Assembly: GCA_020310875.1 (NCBI GenBank)
Contig: CM035430.1
Location: 100,929,931-100,993,930, forward strand
DNA from: Ceratopteris richardii
Taxonomy: Eukaryota > Streptophyta > Polypodiopsida > Polypodiales > Pteridaceae
Length of the DNA stretch: 64,000 nucleotides
Direction: 5' to 3'
Position numbers and translations under genes: made by a program. Positions within the stretch are counted from its first letter, which is position 1, and every line of letters starts with the position of its first letter. The notes under the pieces are model-generated. The model ran no database searches. It saw nothing but the letters and a program-made list of their open reading frames with translations, and was not told the DNA's origin. Positions 11,061-22,483 of the stretch are shown in pieces.

Positions 11061-11376
11061 TAAATAAATCCTATTTCAAAAATCCTAAATTGAAAACACT
11101 AATTTCGATATTAGGGTTTTAAAACCCCTAATTTAAAAACTCTAATTCACCCTTTTAGCCATATGTTTGAAGTATATGTACACATTGCATCTATTCCTCC
11201 GACGTCCTACTAGAGAGATGTCTCTCCTCCCAACCTTATGCCTCTATATATAGCAACTCGAATCAATGAGGATCATAATATATATAAAGATATATACACA
11301 TCATGTAAATACACATACATAAATATAAAATGGAGTAGATATATTATGCATCACACATACATGCCTAAATGCACAC

Positions 11377-11503
<127 letters not shown>

Positions 11504-11582
11504 TACATATTTACATGTACACATTTACACATAGACATATATACATGTACACATCACATATACATGCCTACATGCACACATA

Positions 11583-12625
11583 TGTTGGGAAAGATGGATG
11601 GACACTCCAAGAGATTGAGTAGGTACTGCCAAATCTTGCTTTGTACTAGCCCTTGTGATCTTCAGAGTTGATAAGTGGACCTCCTTAGCTTTCCAATGAC
11701 ACCATAAAATGGCCTATGTAATTTGGAAGTGGTGTGTGTAATGATTGAATCAAAACAGATAACTTTGAAACTCAAAATCTCAAGAAAACCTTCTATTTAT
11801 GTCTTGACACCTACTAGATCTTTTGCTCAGTATGGCCAGCACAGTAGGAATTGGAAAAATTCCTTTTAGGGGTATCTAATTAGCTTAGCAAGATAACTAT
11901 TCCAAGTGGAATGATGTAAAAAGATAAACTATGCTCAGAGAAATCAATTTAGCAAGTAAACCTTTACCCCCGATTTTTTAGGAATATTGCAGAGAATGAC
12001 CAGTGATCACCTGGATGCGATTTCTGATTGAATAGAATCTCTTCAAATTTTTACAGCATGGAGATGACTTTGAGGTGAATCCAAAAAGCTTTAGACCCTT
12101 GAATTTGGTTAAGAAATGACTGAGATATGCTCCACAAGTTGATAGACTTTCAAGTAGTATGTCAGAGTACTCAGAAGTGAACAATGTAAAAGTATGTATT
12201 AATGAACACTTGTACAATCCCATTGGCATGACCATTGACTAATGGTGTAGATAGGTGTGGGCTAGAGTGTAGGCCTCACACACACTCAGAATTGAGAGTT
12301 ATGAGCTCGGGAGTGAAGAGCCTTACCCGCGACTTTTTCCTTAGAGTTTATATAAGAGTTCACTATCAATTTGAATTTGAATTCAAATTTTTGGCTCTCT
12401 TCTAAAAGTGTTCCTCCGTTATAGGAGATATTATATCAATCAAAGCTAACTTTTCCACGATTTCTTTTAGGTAGATGTATACAAAAGATTCCAAGTCACT
12501 TTGACTTTTACAAAGAGGTAAAGTGGTAATTAACCACTAGCATGAGTTCCTATGCTTCTTCACATATGTAGGGTCTTTAAGATATCTTTCAAGCCAAATG
12601 TGTAGGCTTATGCTTTACACCAACA
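11583..12625 (-). repeat. D1 3' LTR (1043 bp)
   Basis: Plus-strand ends TGTTGGGAAAG...CACCAACA. TTATATAA at 12348-12355 is a possible TATA box on the minus strand. Confidence 0.93.
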
Positions 12626-12667
12626 GCTCCCCCTCAAGCCAAACATTTTTTCCTTGGTCTTCATCCT

Positions 12668-13371
12668 TCAATCTTCATGTATATCCTGCAATTCAATCAT
12701 TGCTTTGAACCTGCAAAGTTTGGTTCCATCCAAAGCTTTAGTCAACAAATCTGCACATTGCATGTTGGTTGATACATATGTTAGTTGAATGTCCTTGTTT
12801 AATAACTTCTCTCTCACATAATGGTAATGGACCTCTATATGTTTGGTCCTAGCATGATATATAGGATTAGCTGCAAGGTGAAGTGAGCTTGTATTATCTC
12901 CAAAGATTATTGGTGACCTGGTATATAAACCCAATTCTATATACAATAACTTGATCCATATGGCTTCTTGGGTGGCATTAGCCAGTCCTCTATACTCTAT
13001 TTCTGTAGAAGACAATGCAATAGTTGGTTGCTTCTTTTTGCAGACCATGATATTGGCTTATCACCTACAAATGAAATGTATCCAGAAGTGCTCCTCCTAT
13101 CATCCTTGCATCCTGCCCAATCTGCATCTGAATAAATCTTGATATCAATGCCTGAAGTGTAAGGGACATACAAACCTTGGTTCTGTGTAGTCTTGAGATA
13201 CTTCAAGATTCTCTTGGCAGCCTCCATGTGAGGTACTCTAGGCTTGTGCATAAACTGACTTAGCACACTAACTCCATATGCAATGTCTATCCTTGTTAAG
13301 GTAGCATAGTTCAAGCTACCCACCATGCTTTGATAACCTGTAATGTCATACTTCATCACCTTCATGGGCAC
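12668..13371 (-). pseudogene. D1 RNase H and RT C-terminus, frame-broken
   Basis: Two overlapping frames carry the copia RNase H domain: one has YATLTRIDIAYGVSVLSQF and IYSDADWAGCKDDRRSTSGY, the next has TIALSSTEIEYRGL, IIFGDNTSSLHLA and CADLLTKAL. All four acidic motifs are visible but spread over two frames joined by a frameshift near 13000-13048. There is also a frame break before 13371. This is the last domain before the PPT. Confidence 0.9.
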
Positions 13372-13444
13372 TTAGTTTTAGGTTTACCTCCATTGGAGTA
13401 CTTGCAACTTTGGCATCCTGCAAATGAAACTTCTTCAACATATC

Positions 13445-14190
13445 CTATATGTACTTTTTCTGAGTACTGTGTATCCCTAAGTTAGTGTAGACTAACTCAA
13501 TCCCAAGAAAATACTTCAATAGACCAAGATCATTGATCTTGAACTCCTTCATCATCTGGCTCTTGATTTGTCTGATTCCATTCACATCATTACCTGTAAG
13601 TATGATGTCATCAACATAAACACAAAGGTATATTATCTCTGAATTACTTCTCTTGATGAATTGCTCATGACAAAACCTTGATCTTGGAGGTATGTAGTTA
13701 ACCTCTAATTCCATGCCCTAGGTGCCTGCTTTAATCCATATAAAGCCTTTTTTAATTTGCAAACATATGTTACCTTCTTAGGGTCCTCATAGCCAGGAGG
13801 TTGTGACATATATACTTCCTCTGAAATCCATCCATTCAAGAAAGCATTCTTGACATCCAACTGGCACATGTTCCAATTTTTTGATGCAGCCACACTTACC
13901 AACACTCTGATTGTTGGCATCTTGGCCACAGGAGAGAATGTGTCTTCATAGTCAATGCCTTAGGTTTGTGCAAAACCCTTGGCTACGAATCTGGCTTTGT
14001 ACCTATTAATTGATAGAATTTTTTTAAGTTTATAGATCCATCTGGATCCTATTACCTTCATGGAGTCCTTCTTTGGTACTAACTCCCATGTATCACTTTC
14101 CTTGAGTGCTTCAATCTCCTCATCCATAGCTTCTTTCCATTTTGTCTTGGTTATGGCTTGTTCATGTGATCGTGGTTCTTCAATTGACAA
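13445..14190 (-). pseudogene. D1 reverse transcriptase, frame-broken
   Basis: Three consecutive frames (13960-14190, 13705-13929, 13445-13714) together give the copia RT: WRYKARFVAKG-type segment, [12 protein letters not shown] (first catalytic Asp), [13 protein letters not shown], and CVYVDDIILTG (YVDD). Stops and shifts at about 13930-13960 and 13705-13714 prevent translation. Homologous to the A1 RT region. Confidence 0.9.
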
Positions 14191-14268
14191 ATCTTTGGCA
14201 AGATAAACAGAGTGTTTAGTAACAAGAGATGTATCATACCCATATCTGATAGGTTTTTTGCTCTCTCT

Positions 14269-15543
14269 TTATGATCTTCGGATTGACTGATTTGAAGATT
14301 CAGGTATATCTTCAAGCTTCTTCATTTTGACTTTCCTTTTGGACTTCCATGCCTTGAACTCTTCAAGGTTGATAATATCTTCATCATCTAAAGTTGAGTC
14401 TTCATTCTGAGTAGGTTCCTCTTTAGCATGACTTGGAAACTCCTCTTCCAAGTCATAGGGTAGTTTGAACTTCCTGCATTCATTCTCATACCAAGAATCA
14501 TTTTCATCAGATACAACATCTCTACTAACCATGAATCCCTTATTGGAAGGGTTGTAAAACCTGTAACCTTTTTTATTTAGGTCATATCCAATAAAAATGC
14601 ACTTTTCAGCCTTTGGGTCTAGCTTACCTCTTATATGAGAAGGAATGTATACATATGCTACACATCCAAATATCCTGCAATGGTCTAGTGAAGGTCTCTT
14701 CCCATGCCATGATTCATAAGGTGTCATCCCATCAAGGGACTTAGATGGTAACCTGTTTATGAGGTAAGTGGCAGTAGAAACACTCTCTGCCCATTGATAG
14801 TTAGGTAATTTTTTTTCATTCAACATAGACCTAGTTGTCTCAGCAATCAACCTATTTCTTCTCTCAACTACCCCATTCTGTTCAGGAGTGTACCTTGTGG
14901 TGGTTTCTCTTTTGATGCCTCTATCTTGCAAGAAGTCTTCAAACTCATTGGAGAAGTACTCACCTCCTCCATCTGACCTTAGAATCTTCAAATTCTTTCC
15001 TATCTGATTTTCAACAAGTGCAAGATATTTTTTAAAGCAATCAAACACTTCATCCTTGTGCTTCATGAAGTACAATGCAGTCCACCTGCTATAATCATCA
15101 ATAAAAGATACATAATACCTTGATCCTGATATTGAGGGGTCTTTGCTTGGTCCCCATACATCTGTATGGACAAGCTCTAGGTAATCTTCATGCATGTAGC
15201 CTTTTCTTGAGAAGGGTAGCCTCTGAGACTTCCCAAATTGACAAGCACTACATTTATATATCATGTGTTGTTTGGAAACATTTGGTATTCCAATAACACA
15301 TTGATCCCTGCATATCTATTTCAAGGTTCTTTCTCCTATATGCCCTAATCTTTTGTGCCAAATCTCAAGTTCTGAAAGTGTTTGGTCTTTATAACTATAT
15401 AGTGCAATGTTCTTTGTGTCTTCTAGCTCAAAAGTGAAAAGTCTACCTGATTTTTCTCCTTTAGCTATCCTCTTGAACCCCTGCTTAGGATCTTCCACAA
15501 ATGCTCCAAATTGATTGAATCTAACCTGCAAACCTTTCTCCAC
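14269..15543 (-). pseudogene. D1 integrase, frame-broken
   Basis: The N-terminal part (15316-15543) contains EIWHKRLGHIGERTLK, the HH half of the HHCC finger. After a break, a 331-residue frame (14269-15264) has CSACQFGKS (CC half) and an intact DD35E triad: VHTD (Asp35 of that frame), RSDGGGEYF (Asp98) and QNGVVE (Glu134), followed by the conserved NRLPSKSLDGMTPYE region. The catalytic core is undamaged but cut off from the finger by stops. Confidence 0.9.
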
Positions 15544-16862
15544 AATCTGTCCAACACATCAGATTTTTGGTAATGGTTGGTACATAGAGTACCCTACTCA
15601 ACAAGTTCTGATTTCCATCACAAGTCTTAACATTTCTAACTTTAACTACTAAGTGCTTGGTGTCATCACTTGTTTGTACTTGGTGCTTACCTTTTGGTTT
15701 CTCAAGATCAAATAGTAGTGCTACATTGCCAGCCACATGATTTGAGCATCCTAAGTCAATGTAGAATAGGTGGTCATCATTTGTACCTGGTTTTGAAGTC
15801 ATGTTCATGATTAGAAGAGAATCATCCTGCTCTTCTGTATAGTTGTTGTAGTCCTTTCTGGTTTTGAATCCTCCTTGGTAGTTGCCATTGTTATTGTTGT
15901 TGTAATTGTTGTTGTAGTTGTTGTTGAAGCCTTGGTGATGGTTGAATCTACCTCTTGACTGTGAGTATCCACCTCTTTGGTATCCTCTTCCTCTCTGATT
16001 CTTGTAATTCCTGAAACACTCATCTGTAGTATGATTTGATAAACCACAAACACTACATGGCGAGGAGTTATAAGATCTACCCCTACCTTGCTTACCTCCT
16101 CTGCCCCTTCCTTTTGATGATCTACCTCTCCCTTCAAAGCTGGCTTGGGAGGTAGAGCCTTCATCTTCCACCTTCTTATTCTTGCCTTTATCTTTAGACT
16201 TCTTATCAGTGTATAGGGCAAAAGAGATATTACCTTTGGATGTGCTCCCATTCTTGTTGAGCTTTGCTTCATGATTAAACAATTGTCCCATGAGAGTTGT
16301 AAGATCTGGAATTTGCATGTTCATGTAAAGGTCCATGGCAGTGGTGAAGCTCTCCCATTTGTCATCAGCCTTGATCCCATTGATCACTTACCTTACAATC
16401 TGCTCTTCTTCAATCTCTTCTCCTATGCTTGCTAACTGATCTGCTACATCTTTAATGTTGGTCACAAACTCTGAAACAACTTGCTTAGGTTGCTTCCTTA
16501 ATGTGGTGAATTCAATCCACAACTGATTTTTTCTAGCCCTTGTGTTGGAAGAAAAAATAAGATGACAAGGTTTCCCAAGTCTCTTGGGATGTCTTACAGT
16601 TTCTAATGTGTGGCAAAAGAAAATCAGAGATGGAGTTGAGTAAATAAGACCTTGCCAATGCATCCTTAGCACACCATGTATTGATCTCTTCATGTTCCTC
16701 CTTTGTTGGCAATCCTCTTGTTTTGAATGAGGGCAATTCCTCATCTCCTGAGATGTATCCATAGAGACTCCTTCCTTGTAGGTAGGTCTTCATGCTTAGA
16801 GACCATGCCTGATAGTTGTTCCTGTCCAATTTATCAATAAATGAAGGAAAACCATCTCCCAT
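15521..16862 (-). pseudogene. D1 Gag and protease, frame-broken
   Basis: Gag begins MGDGFPSFIDKLDRNNYQAW at 16862, shifts frame near 16540, and continues in 15521-16387. The latter has Arg-Gly repeats, the zinc knuckle CSVCGLSNHTTDEC, an unusual Asn/Tyr-rich stretch (FNNNYNNNYNNNNNGNY) and then the protease. The protease active site reads FYIDLGCSNH: the catalytic Asp-Ser-Gly is changed to Asp-Leu-Gly by a single C-to-T at the codon 15752-15754. The element is therefore dead in protease as well as by frameshift. Confidence 0.9.
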
Positions 16863-16875
16863 TTTACCTTAGTTT

Positions 16876-16887
16876 GTTATGATACCA
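16876..16887 (-). other. D1 primer-binding site
   Basis: TGGTATCATAAC on the minus strand adjoining the 5' LTR, two mismatches from the tRNA-iMet PBS of A1 and B1. Confidence 0.85.
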
Positions 16888-17946
16888 TGGTTGGAAAAGA
16901 TGGATGGACACTCCAAGAGATTGAGTAGGTACTGCCAAATCCTGCTTTGTACCAGCCCTTGTGATCGTCAGAGTTGATAAGTGGACCTTCTTAGCTTTCC
17001 AATGACACCATAAAATGGCCTATGTACTTTGGAAGTGATGTGTGTAATGATTGAACCAAAACACATAACTTTGAAACTCAAAATCTCAAGAAAACCTTCT
17101 ATTTATGTCTTGACACCTTCTGGAACTTTTGTTTAGTATGACAAGCACAGTAGGAATTGGAAAACTTCCTTTTAGGGCTATCTAATTAGCTTAGCAAGCT
17201 AACTATTCCAAGTGGAATGATGTAAAAAGATAAACTATGCTCAGAGAAATCAATTTAGCAAGTAAACATTTACCCCCGATTTTTTTGGATTGTTGCAGAC
17301 AATGACCAGTGATCACCTCGACGAGCTTTTCTTTGAAATTACTAAATAGAATCTCTTAAAATTTCAACAGCATGTAGATGACGTCGAGCTGAATCCAGCA
17401 AGCTTTAGATCTTTGAATTTGGTTAAGAAATGACTGAGATATGCTCCCCACAAGTTGACAGACTTTCAAGTAGTATGACAGAGTACTCAGAAGTGAACAA
17501 TGTAAAAGTATGTATTAATGAACACTTGTATACAATCCCATTGGCATGAAGATCATTGCCTAATGGTGTAGATAGGTGTGGTCTAGAGTGTAGGCCTCAC
17601 ACACACTCAGAATTGACAGTTATGAGCTCGGGAGTGAAGAGTCTTACCCGCGACTTTTTCCTTAGAGTTTATATAAGAGTTCACTATCAATTTGAATTTG
17701 AATTCAAATTTTTGGCTCTCTTCTAAAAGTGTTCCTCCATTATAGGAGATATTCTATCAATCAAAGCTAACTTTTCCACGAGTTCTTTTAGGTAGATGTA
17801 TACAAAAGATTCCAAGTCAATTTGACTTTTACAAAGAGGTAAAGTGGTAATTAATCACTAGCCTGAGTTCTTATGCTTCTTCACATATGTAGGGTCTTCA
17901 AGATATCTTTCAAACCAAATGTGTAGGCTTGTGCTTTACACCAACA
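16888..17946 (-). repeat. D1 5' LTR (1059 bp)
   Basis: Starts TGGTTGGAAAAG and ends CACCAACA on the plus strand; aligns along its whole length with 11583-12625 with scattered substitutions and small indels. Confidence 0.93.
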
Positions 17947-17951
17947 ACATA

Positions 17952-18230
17952 AACATATATACATGCATACATATTTACACATAGACACATATACATATAT
18001 ACATGTACACAATTATAAACACTTGCATATATTACATGAATACATTAATATTTTACATAAATGCATATGCATATATACACATATGCATGTTTAACACATG
18101 TATGCATATATCACACACATGCAAACACATACATATACATGAAATACATATATATGCATACTAACATATGTATACATATAATACACATGAATACACACAG
18201 ATATGCATACATACATGATAAAAATTTTCT
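17952..18230. repeat. CATA microsatellite, right continuation
   Basis: CATATA/CATACA/CACATG units resuming after the D1 target duplication; continuous with the 11280-11582 block before the insertion. Confidence 0.85.
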
Positions 18231-18379
18231 CCTCGAAGATAAAGCTATATATAAAATAATTAGGCATACCCCTGAGCTTCATGTTCTAACTTAAAAGAAC
18301 ATGATTTCATCTCTCTATTAGGATTCATCGTTATTCAAGTTAATAAAAAAACCTATTATCTAATATCCATTTAGAAGCT

Positions 18380-18655
18380 TCAAGTTATTGATCGATAACC
18401 AGAGTAGAATTTACTATCTAATCTGCTCATGTTTTCATTGTTGCCATCATTTTGATAAGACATCAATATGGTCTCATCTTCATTATCCTTATTGATTTCA
18501 TTTATTTCTTCTATTGTTAAATCTATGTTTTCATGAATCACATCATCTATTGATGGATTAATATCTATTTCTGGTAATTCCTCTTCCTCATCAGTAGAAT
18601 CAGCATGTAGAGAATCATCCTCTTCATAAAAAAGATTCTCAAACATAAAGAACAT
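18380..18655 (-). CDS. Acidic 91-residue open frame, function unknown
   Basis: Starts MFFMFENLFYEEDD and is very rich in Asp/Glu with EEINEINKDNEDE. It resembles the acidic linker found between integrase and RT in some plant retroelements, but there is no diagnostic motif and no supporting neighbour. It may be a chance frame in AT-rich DNA. It lies just left of the B2 LTR. Confidence 0.2.
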   Translation of the reverse strand: MFFMFENLFYEEDDSLHADSTDEEEELPEIDINPSIDDVIHENIDLTIEEINEINKDNEDETILMSYQNDGNNENMSRLDSKFYSGYRSIT

Positions 18656-18706
18656 TGGAAATTTTGAAATTTCTACCTGCTTTGGAATTTAGGTTCACTT
18701 CCCCAA

Positions 18707-18937
18707 TGTTGATATATTTAGGCAGTGATGTGTATGAACACACTAAGACCATCGGGGCATTTTTTTCCCTCTTCAGGAGGTTTTTCTCCCACAGTTTGTA
18801 TATACACCTATAACCTTAAGGGGTTATTTATCTTTGTACATTCTCTTGGTAATACATTTAGTATTATGTGTTGTGCTCCAAGCTTCTTCTTCTTCCTTGT
18901 GCTATTCACGTGTTTTCATACACCTAAAACTCCAACA
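18707..18937 (+). repeat. B2 5' LTR (231 bp)
   Basis: Aligns end to end with the B1 LTR (TGTTGATATATTTAGG...CTCCAACA) with many substitutions. Followed at 18940-18951 by a decayed PBS, TGATATCAAAGT. Confidence 0.9.
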
Positions 18938-19291
18938 ATTGATATCAAAGTAGGTTGCCATTTCATCTAGGGCATCATTGACACCCCTCCAATCACAGTC
19001 TCAAAATCCTCAAAACTTGGTGAGCATACTCAAGGTGATTAGGGGTTCAAAAAACCTTTGTTGTGTGGTGTCAAAATTGCAATCTAAGCTCATTTCTGCC
19101 TTCAAATACACTATTGTAGCACTTATACAGGCAATTTTATCTTTTTGTGCCAAAGATATATACAACTTTTGGTTCGCCCGTATGAGTGGCTTCAAGTCTG
19201 CTACAAGTTTAGTAGATCTCGACAAGGTAGTTCTGTTCAAATTCCTAAGATACAATCATTTTTTTGCATCAGGGTATCTTAGTTAGTGGCC

Positions 19292-21230
19292 ATGGCTAAA
19301 AGTAGTGATGTATTCCGTATGTTAGTTGTTGAGGATAAATTGGATTGTACCAATTATCCATTATGGGCTTATATGATGCATCATGTATTGGTTTCAAAAG
19401 TATTATGGAATATTGTGTAGGGTGCTGAAAAATGTCCTATTTCACATGCAAACACAATTGTTGAAAGTGATGCAGATGGAATTCAAGATGGTGATATTCT
19501 TCAGGTTCCTGTACGTGTTTCCATTCTTGCTACATCTACTGTAGAGAAACGTTTTTGGGATGGCAAAGATGCTCATGCATATGCATTGATAGCCTTGTCT
19601 ATTAAACATGCCATTATTCCTCACATTCTCTCTTTCAGAACAGTAAAGGATGCTTGGGATACACTTACCACTTTATACCAGGCAAAGAATGAGGCTCGTG
19701 TTACTTACCTCTAAAAACAGTTGGAGAGTGCGCACATGAACGAAGGAGATTCCATGGATATTTTTTTGACAAGGATCAAAGATTTGAAGGAGTAGTTGAT
19801 TTCTACTAATGAATTCTTGCTTGATAGCTCACTTGCATCGAATATTCTGAATGGTCTTGGAGATTCATATGAGATTTTTGCTTCTACTCTTTGATTGAAG
19901 ATGAAAGGCAATCCAAATGCCTTAACATTTGAAGAGTTAGTCTCTATTCTATTGTAGGAAGATCAGTCTAGGAAAAACAAGTCCATTATGTGTGTTGCAG
20001 ATCAAGCTTTCTTGGCTACTTAGAAGGGCAAAGGTAAATGGAGCTCTTCTATTAGTACATTAGGGGGAAAAATGAACCCTCCTTGGGCCTTTTAGATTAA
20101 GGAGGCTAGGCATAGGCTTCCATGGTTTTTGTGTGGTCAAAGAAAAGTAAACCACCTAAAACTAGTGGTTTTACTTGTATGAATGGTTTTGAAAGGCTTA
20201 GAAATGAATGAGGGCCCTTGGATTAGCTCAATCATCCAAAGGTTGAGGTTGAATGACAAACTTCAAGGCAACTTGCAACATTGGCCCTTGGATTTGTGAG
20301 AAGGGAATGGTTGATATGTGTTTGTTGCAAGAAAATCCACCTTTTCATACAAGCCCTTGGATGAATGCTTGAATCGAATGGTTCTCCTTCAAATCTCTCA
20401 ACTTTGAGCACCTAGAACTGAGAACATTGGATCTAAACTTCATCCAATGGTTGAGGATGTGATCCCAAAAGCCAAAAGGCACCTTCATGCACAAGCCCTT
20501 GGATTAGACATGCATCAGACGGCTCTAAAGCATCTTGAGTTTGTTCTCTGCCCCAATTGCTGATCTCCATCGGATTGGTATCTCATCCTATGTCTCACTT
20601 CCATTTTCCAATTGAAGTCAGTCCCAAATCCGTCTGTGCGTTGGACTTCCTCCCATCTAAGGGTCAAAAAATGTGTAGAAACTCTGGAAACAAATTTGTG
20701 GGATCCATTCTAGCTCCCATGCATGATTGATCTTCTCTCTCTAGTGTTTCAAATCTTTCAATATAAGCCATTAAAATGGGCCATCCAAAGGCCAAGATAA
20801 TTTCCTTTTATAATTTCAAACCAAAAATTCTCTCAATCATTATTTTATTTGAGAATGCCACTAGTGGTTTCCTATAACCCCCTAATTTCCTAGATTAGGA
20901 TTTTTAATCCCTAAAATTTAGGAATCCTTACAAGGCCATGCAAGGCTCATTTTTTCCCCTAATGAAAAAAAATATGCTAATTTTGTACAATCAAAGAAGG
21001 ATGAAAGATATGAGAAGAAAAAAAAAAAGAAAAAATTGTTTTGCAAATACTCTGAAGAAAATGATCATGTCATAAAGAGTTCTCCAAAATGGCTGCTAAA
21101 GAGGCAAGGAAGAAAGAGGCTGGAATGGTTGTTGCAAACACCTTTACACCCAAAACAGAGTTTGCTAATCTTGTGCAAAATGAAGAATGTGATTTACCAC
21201 TGTTTGCAGTTATGACCAATTTTCTCATGA
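19292..21230 (+). pseudogene. B2 gag pseudogene, interrupted by a TIR element
   Basis: Begins at ATG 19292 with MAKSSDVFRMLVVEDKLD, matching the B1 start, and follows B1 Gag closely to 20057. It then resumes at about 20965 after the TIR element, with a remnant of the zinc-knuckle region (LFCKYSEENDHVIKS; the second Cys and third Cys are lost). At least six in-frame stops lie in this part. Each aligns with a CAG, CAA or CGA codon of B1, the pattern of C-to-T decay. Confidence 0.88.
20058..20964. mobile_element. Non-autonomous TIR DNA transposon (907 bp)
   Basis: The segment is absent from the homologous position of B1. Its ends are 21-bp imperfect inverted repeats (left CATTAGGGGGAAAAATGAACC at 20058-20078; right 20944-20964, 19 of 21 matching), with weaker complementarity continuing inward to about 45 bp. 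There is no clear target duplication, so the superfamily is not assigned. No coding capacity. It contains four copies of GCCCTTGGAT (20214, 20284, 20353, 20495). Confidence 0.7.
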
Positions 21231-21765
21231 AAAGAGTGTATGTCTACGGTAGATGCAGATGTTTGGTACTTTGATAGTGGGGCAACCAAACATATTACAT
21301 CGCAGTGCAGTTTCTTCAGTTCACTCAAGCTTGCCTCTATAAGGAATACTATCACATGCAGCAAAAAATCCTCTTATCCTATCATGGGAGTTGGTAAGAT
21401 CATTCTGACTACTGTTGATGGTAGTTCTTTTACATTTTTGGATGCTTTATTTGTGCTAGGGATCAAGAAGAATATGTTATCAGTTTCAGCTTTGGTCAAG
21501 ATTGGCTTGGTTGTGAAATTTGTTGATGATAGATGTATAGTTCATGATCTATCAAATGGTGATGTCAGTATTGCTTCCAAAATTTTAATTTATGTGTTGT
21601 ATAAGCTCATAGACTATGAGAGAACTCTGAACGATTCAGTATGTGCACTACATGATTCTTAGGTTATGTCAGTTGCAAAGCTTTGGCATGCACACTTTGT
21701 TCATCTAAATTTTGCTAGTTTGCTATGCCTCCAAAAATCTAAAATGGTCTCTGCTCATCTTAAAG
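21231..21765 (+). pseudogene. B2 protease and integrase N-terminus relic
   Basis: Contains DVWYFDSGATKHITSQ, so the protease Asp-Ser-Gly is intact, followed by the DALFVLGIKKNMLSVSALVKIGL segment and the start of the integrase finger (KLWHAHFVHLNFASLLCL; the B1 sequence is HARFGH). One stop (TAG for CAG) at about 21660. Homology to B1 ends near 21760. Confidence 0.88.
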
Positions 21766-22377
21766 TATTTCATTATATCTATTGTCTCATTTCATATGAG
21801 TATACAATCCATGAAAGAAGATATTTTTTGTATTCCCATTATCATCAACTATTATGCTTATATCTCTCATTTGTTTTGTCTTCTACCTTGGAGTGTTTTG
21901 ACTTCTTGTTCATACTCAGTAATGAGTTCTTGCATGCATTCATTATTATATGAAATAAAAGTAGAAAGATCAATTACGTCTTGTATTTTGAATTTCAAAG
22001 GAACTCCCTCACCTAATAATATCTCATCTTTCAATTTTTAAGAATAATCCATGGGTCCATGTACAAGGAGTTTCTCCATCAGCTCTCTCAAAATATTCAC
22101 TTATGTAATAAGTGCATTCTTCAAGCATCCATCCCTTTTCCATGGATCCCTATGGATTTGATATTTTTCATAGATAAGCTTTTAGTAACTCATAAATGTC
22201 GCACCCTAAAATATCCATTGAGTCCTTACAACTTCATCAATCCTATTTCATCCACAAGATGTATGAACAAATCAATTTGCATATCAAAGAAAGAATTTGG
22301 AAGTTATTTCTCCATTAGATAATTTAGCTCTCCACGTTCATATTTCTGTTGTGGGATTAAATCTATCTATCTCTTTG

Positions 22378-22483
22378 ATGTAATCTACCTATTATTAAAT
22401 TATAGATTGAATTATGAAGAAATCAATTTAATGTAATCTACCTATTATTAAATTATAGATTGAATTGTGAAGAAATCAATTTA
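22378..22483. repeat. 53-bp tandem duplication
   Basis: Two adjacent copies (22378-22430 and 22431-22483) starting ATGTAATCTACCTATTATTA, differing at one base. Confidence 0.95.

Larger units (their letters stand above)
11583..17946 (-). mobile_element. Decayed Ty1/copia retrotransposon D1
   Basis: A structurally complete but coding-dead element: 3' LTR 11583-12625, PPT at 12626-12636 (TGAGGGGGAGC on the minus strand), broken gag-pol, PBS 16876-16887, 5' LTR 16888-17946, and perfect target duplication ACATA at 11578-11582 and 17947-17951, all within CATA microsatellite. The LTRs differ at many positions (clearly more than A1), so it is older. The polyprotein is related to but distinct from family A. 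Relics D2 (42.6-58 kb) and D3 (58.8-60 kb) are relatives. Confidence 0.95.
18707..21765 (+). mobile_element. Truncated, decayed Ty1/copia element B2
   Basis: 5' LTR, decayed PBS, leader, gag, protease and the start of integrase of family B, cut off at about 21755-21765 where homology to B1 ends abruptly. A TIR element (20058-20964) is inserted in gag. No matching 3' half on this strand nearby. Confidence 0.9.
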
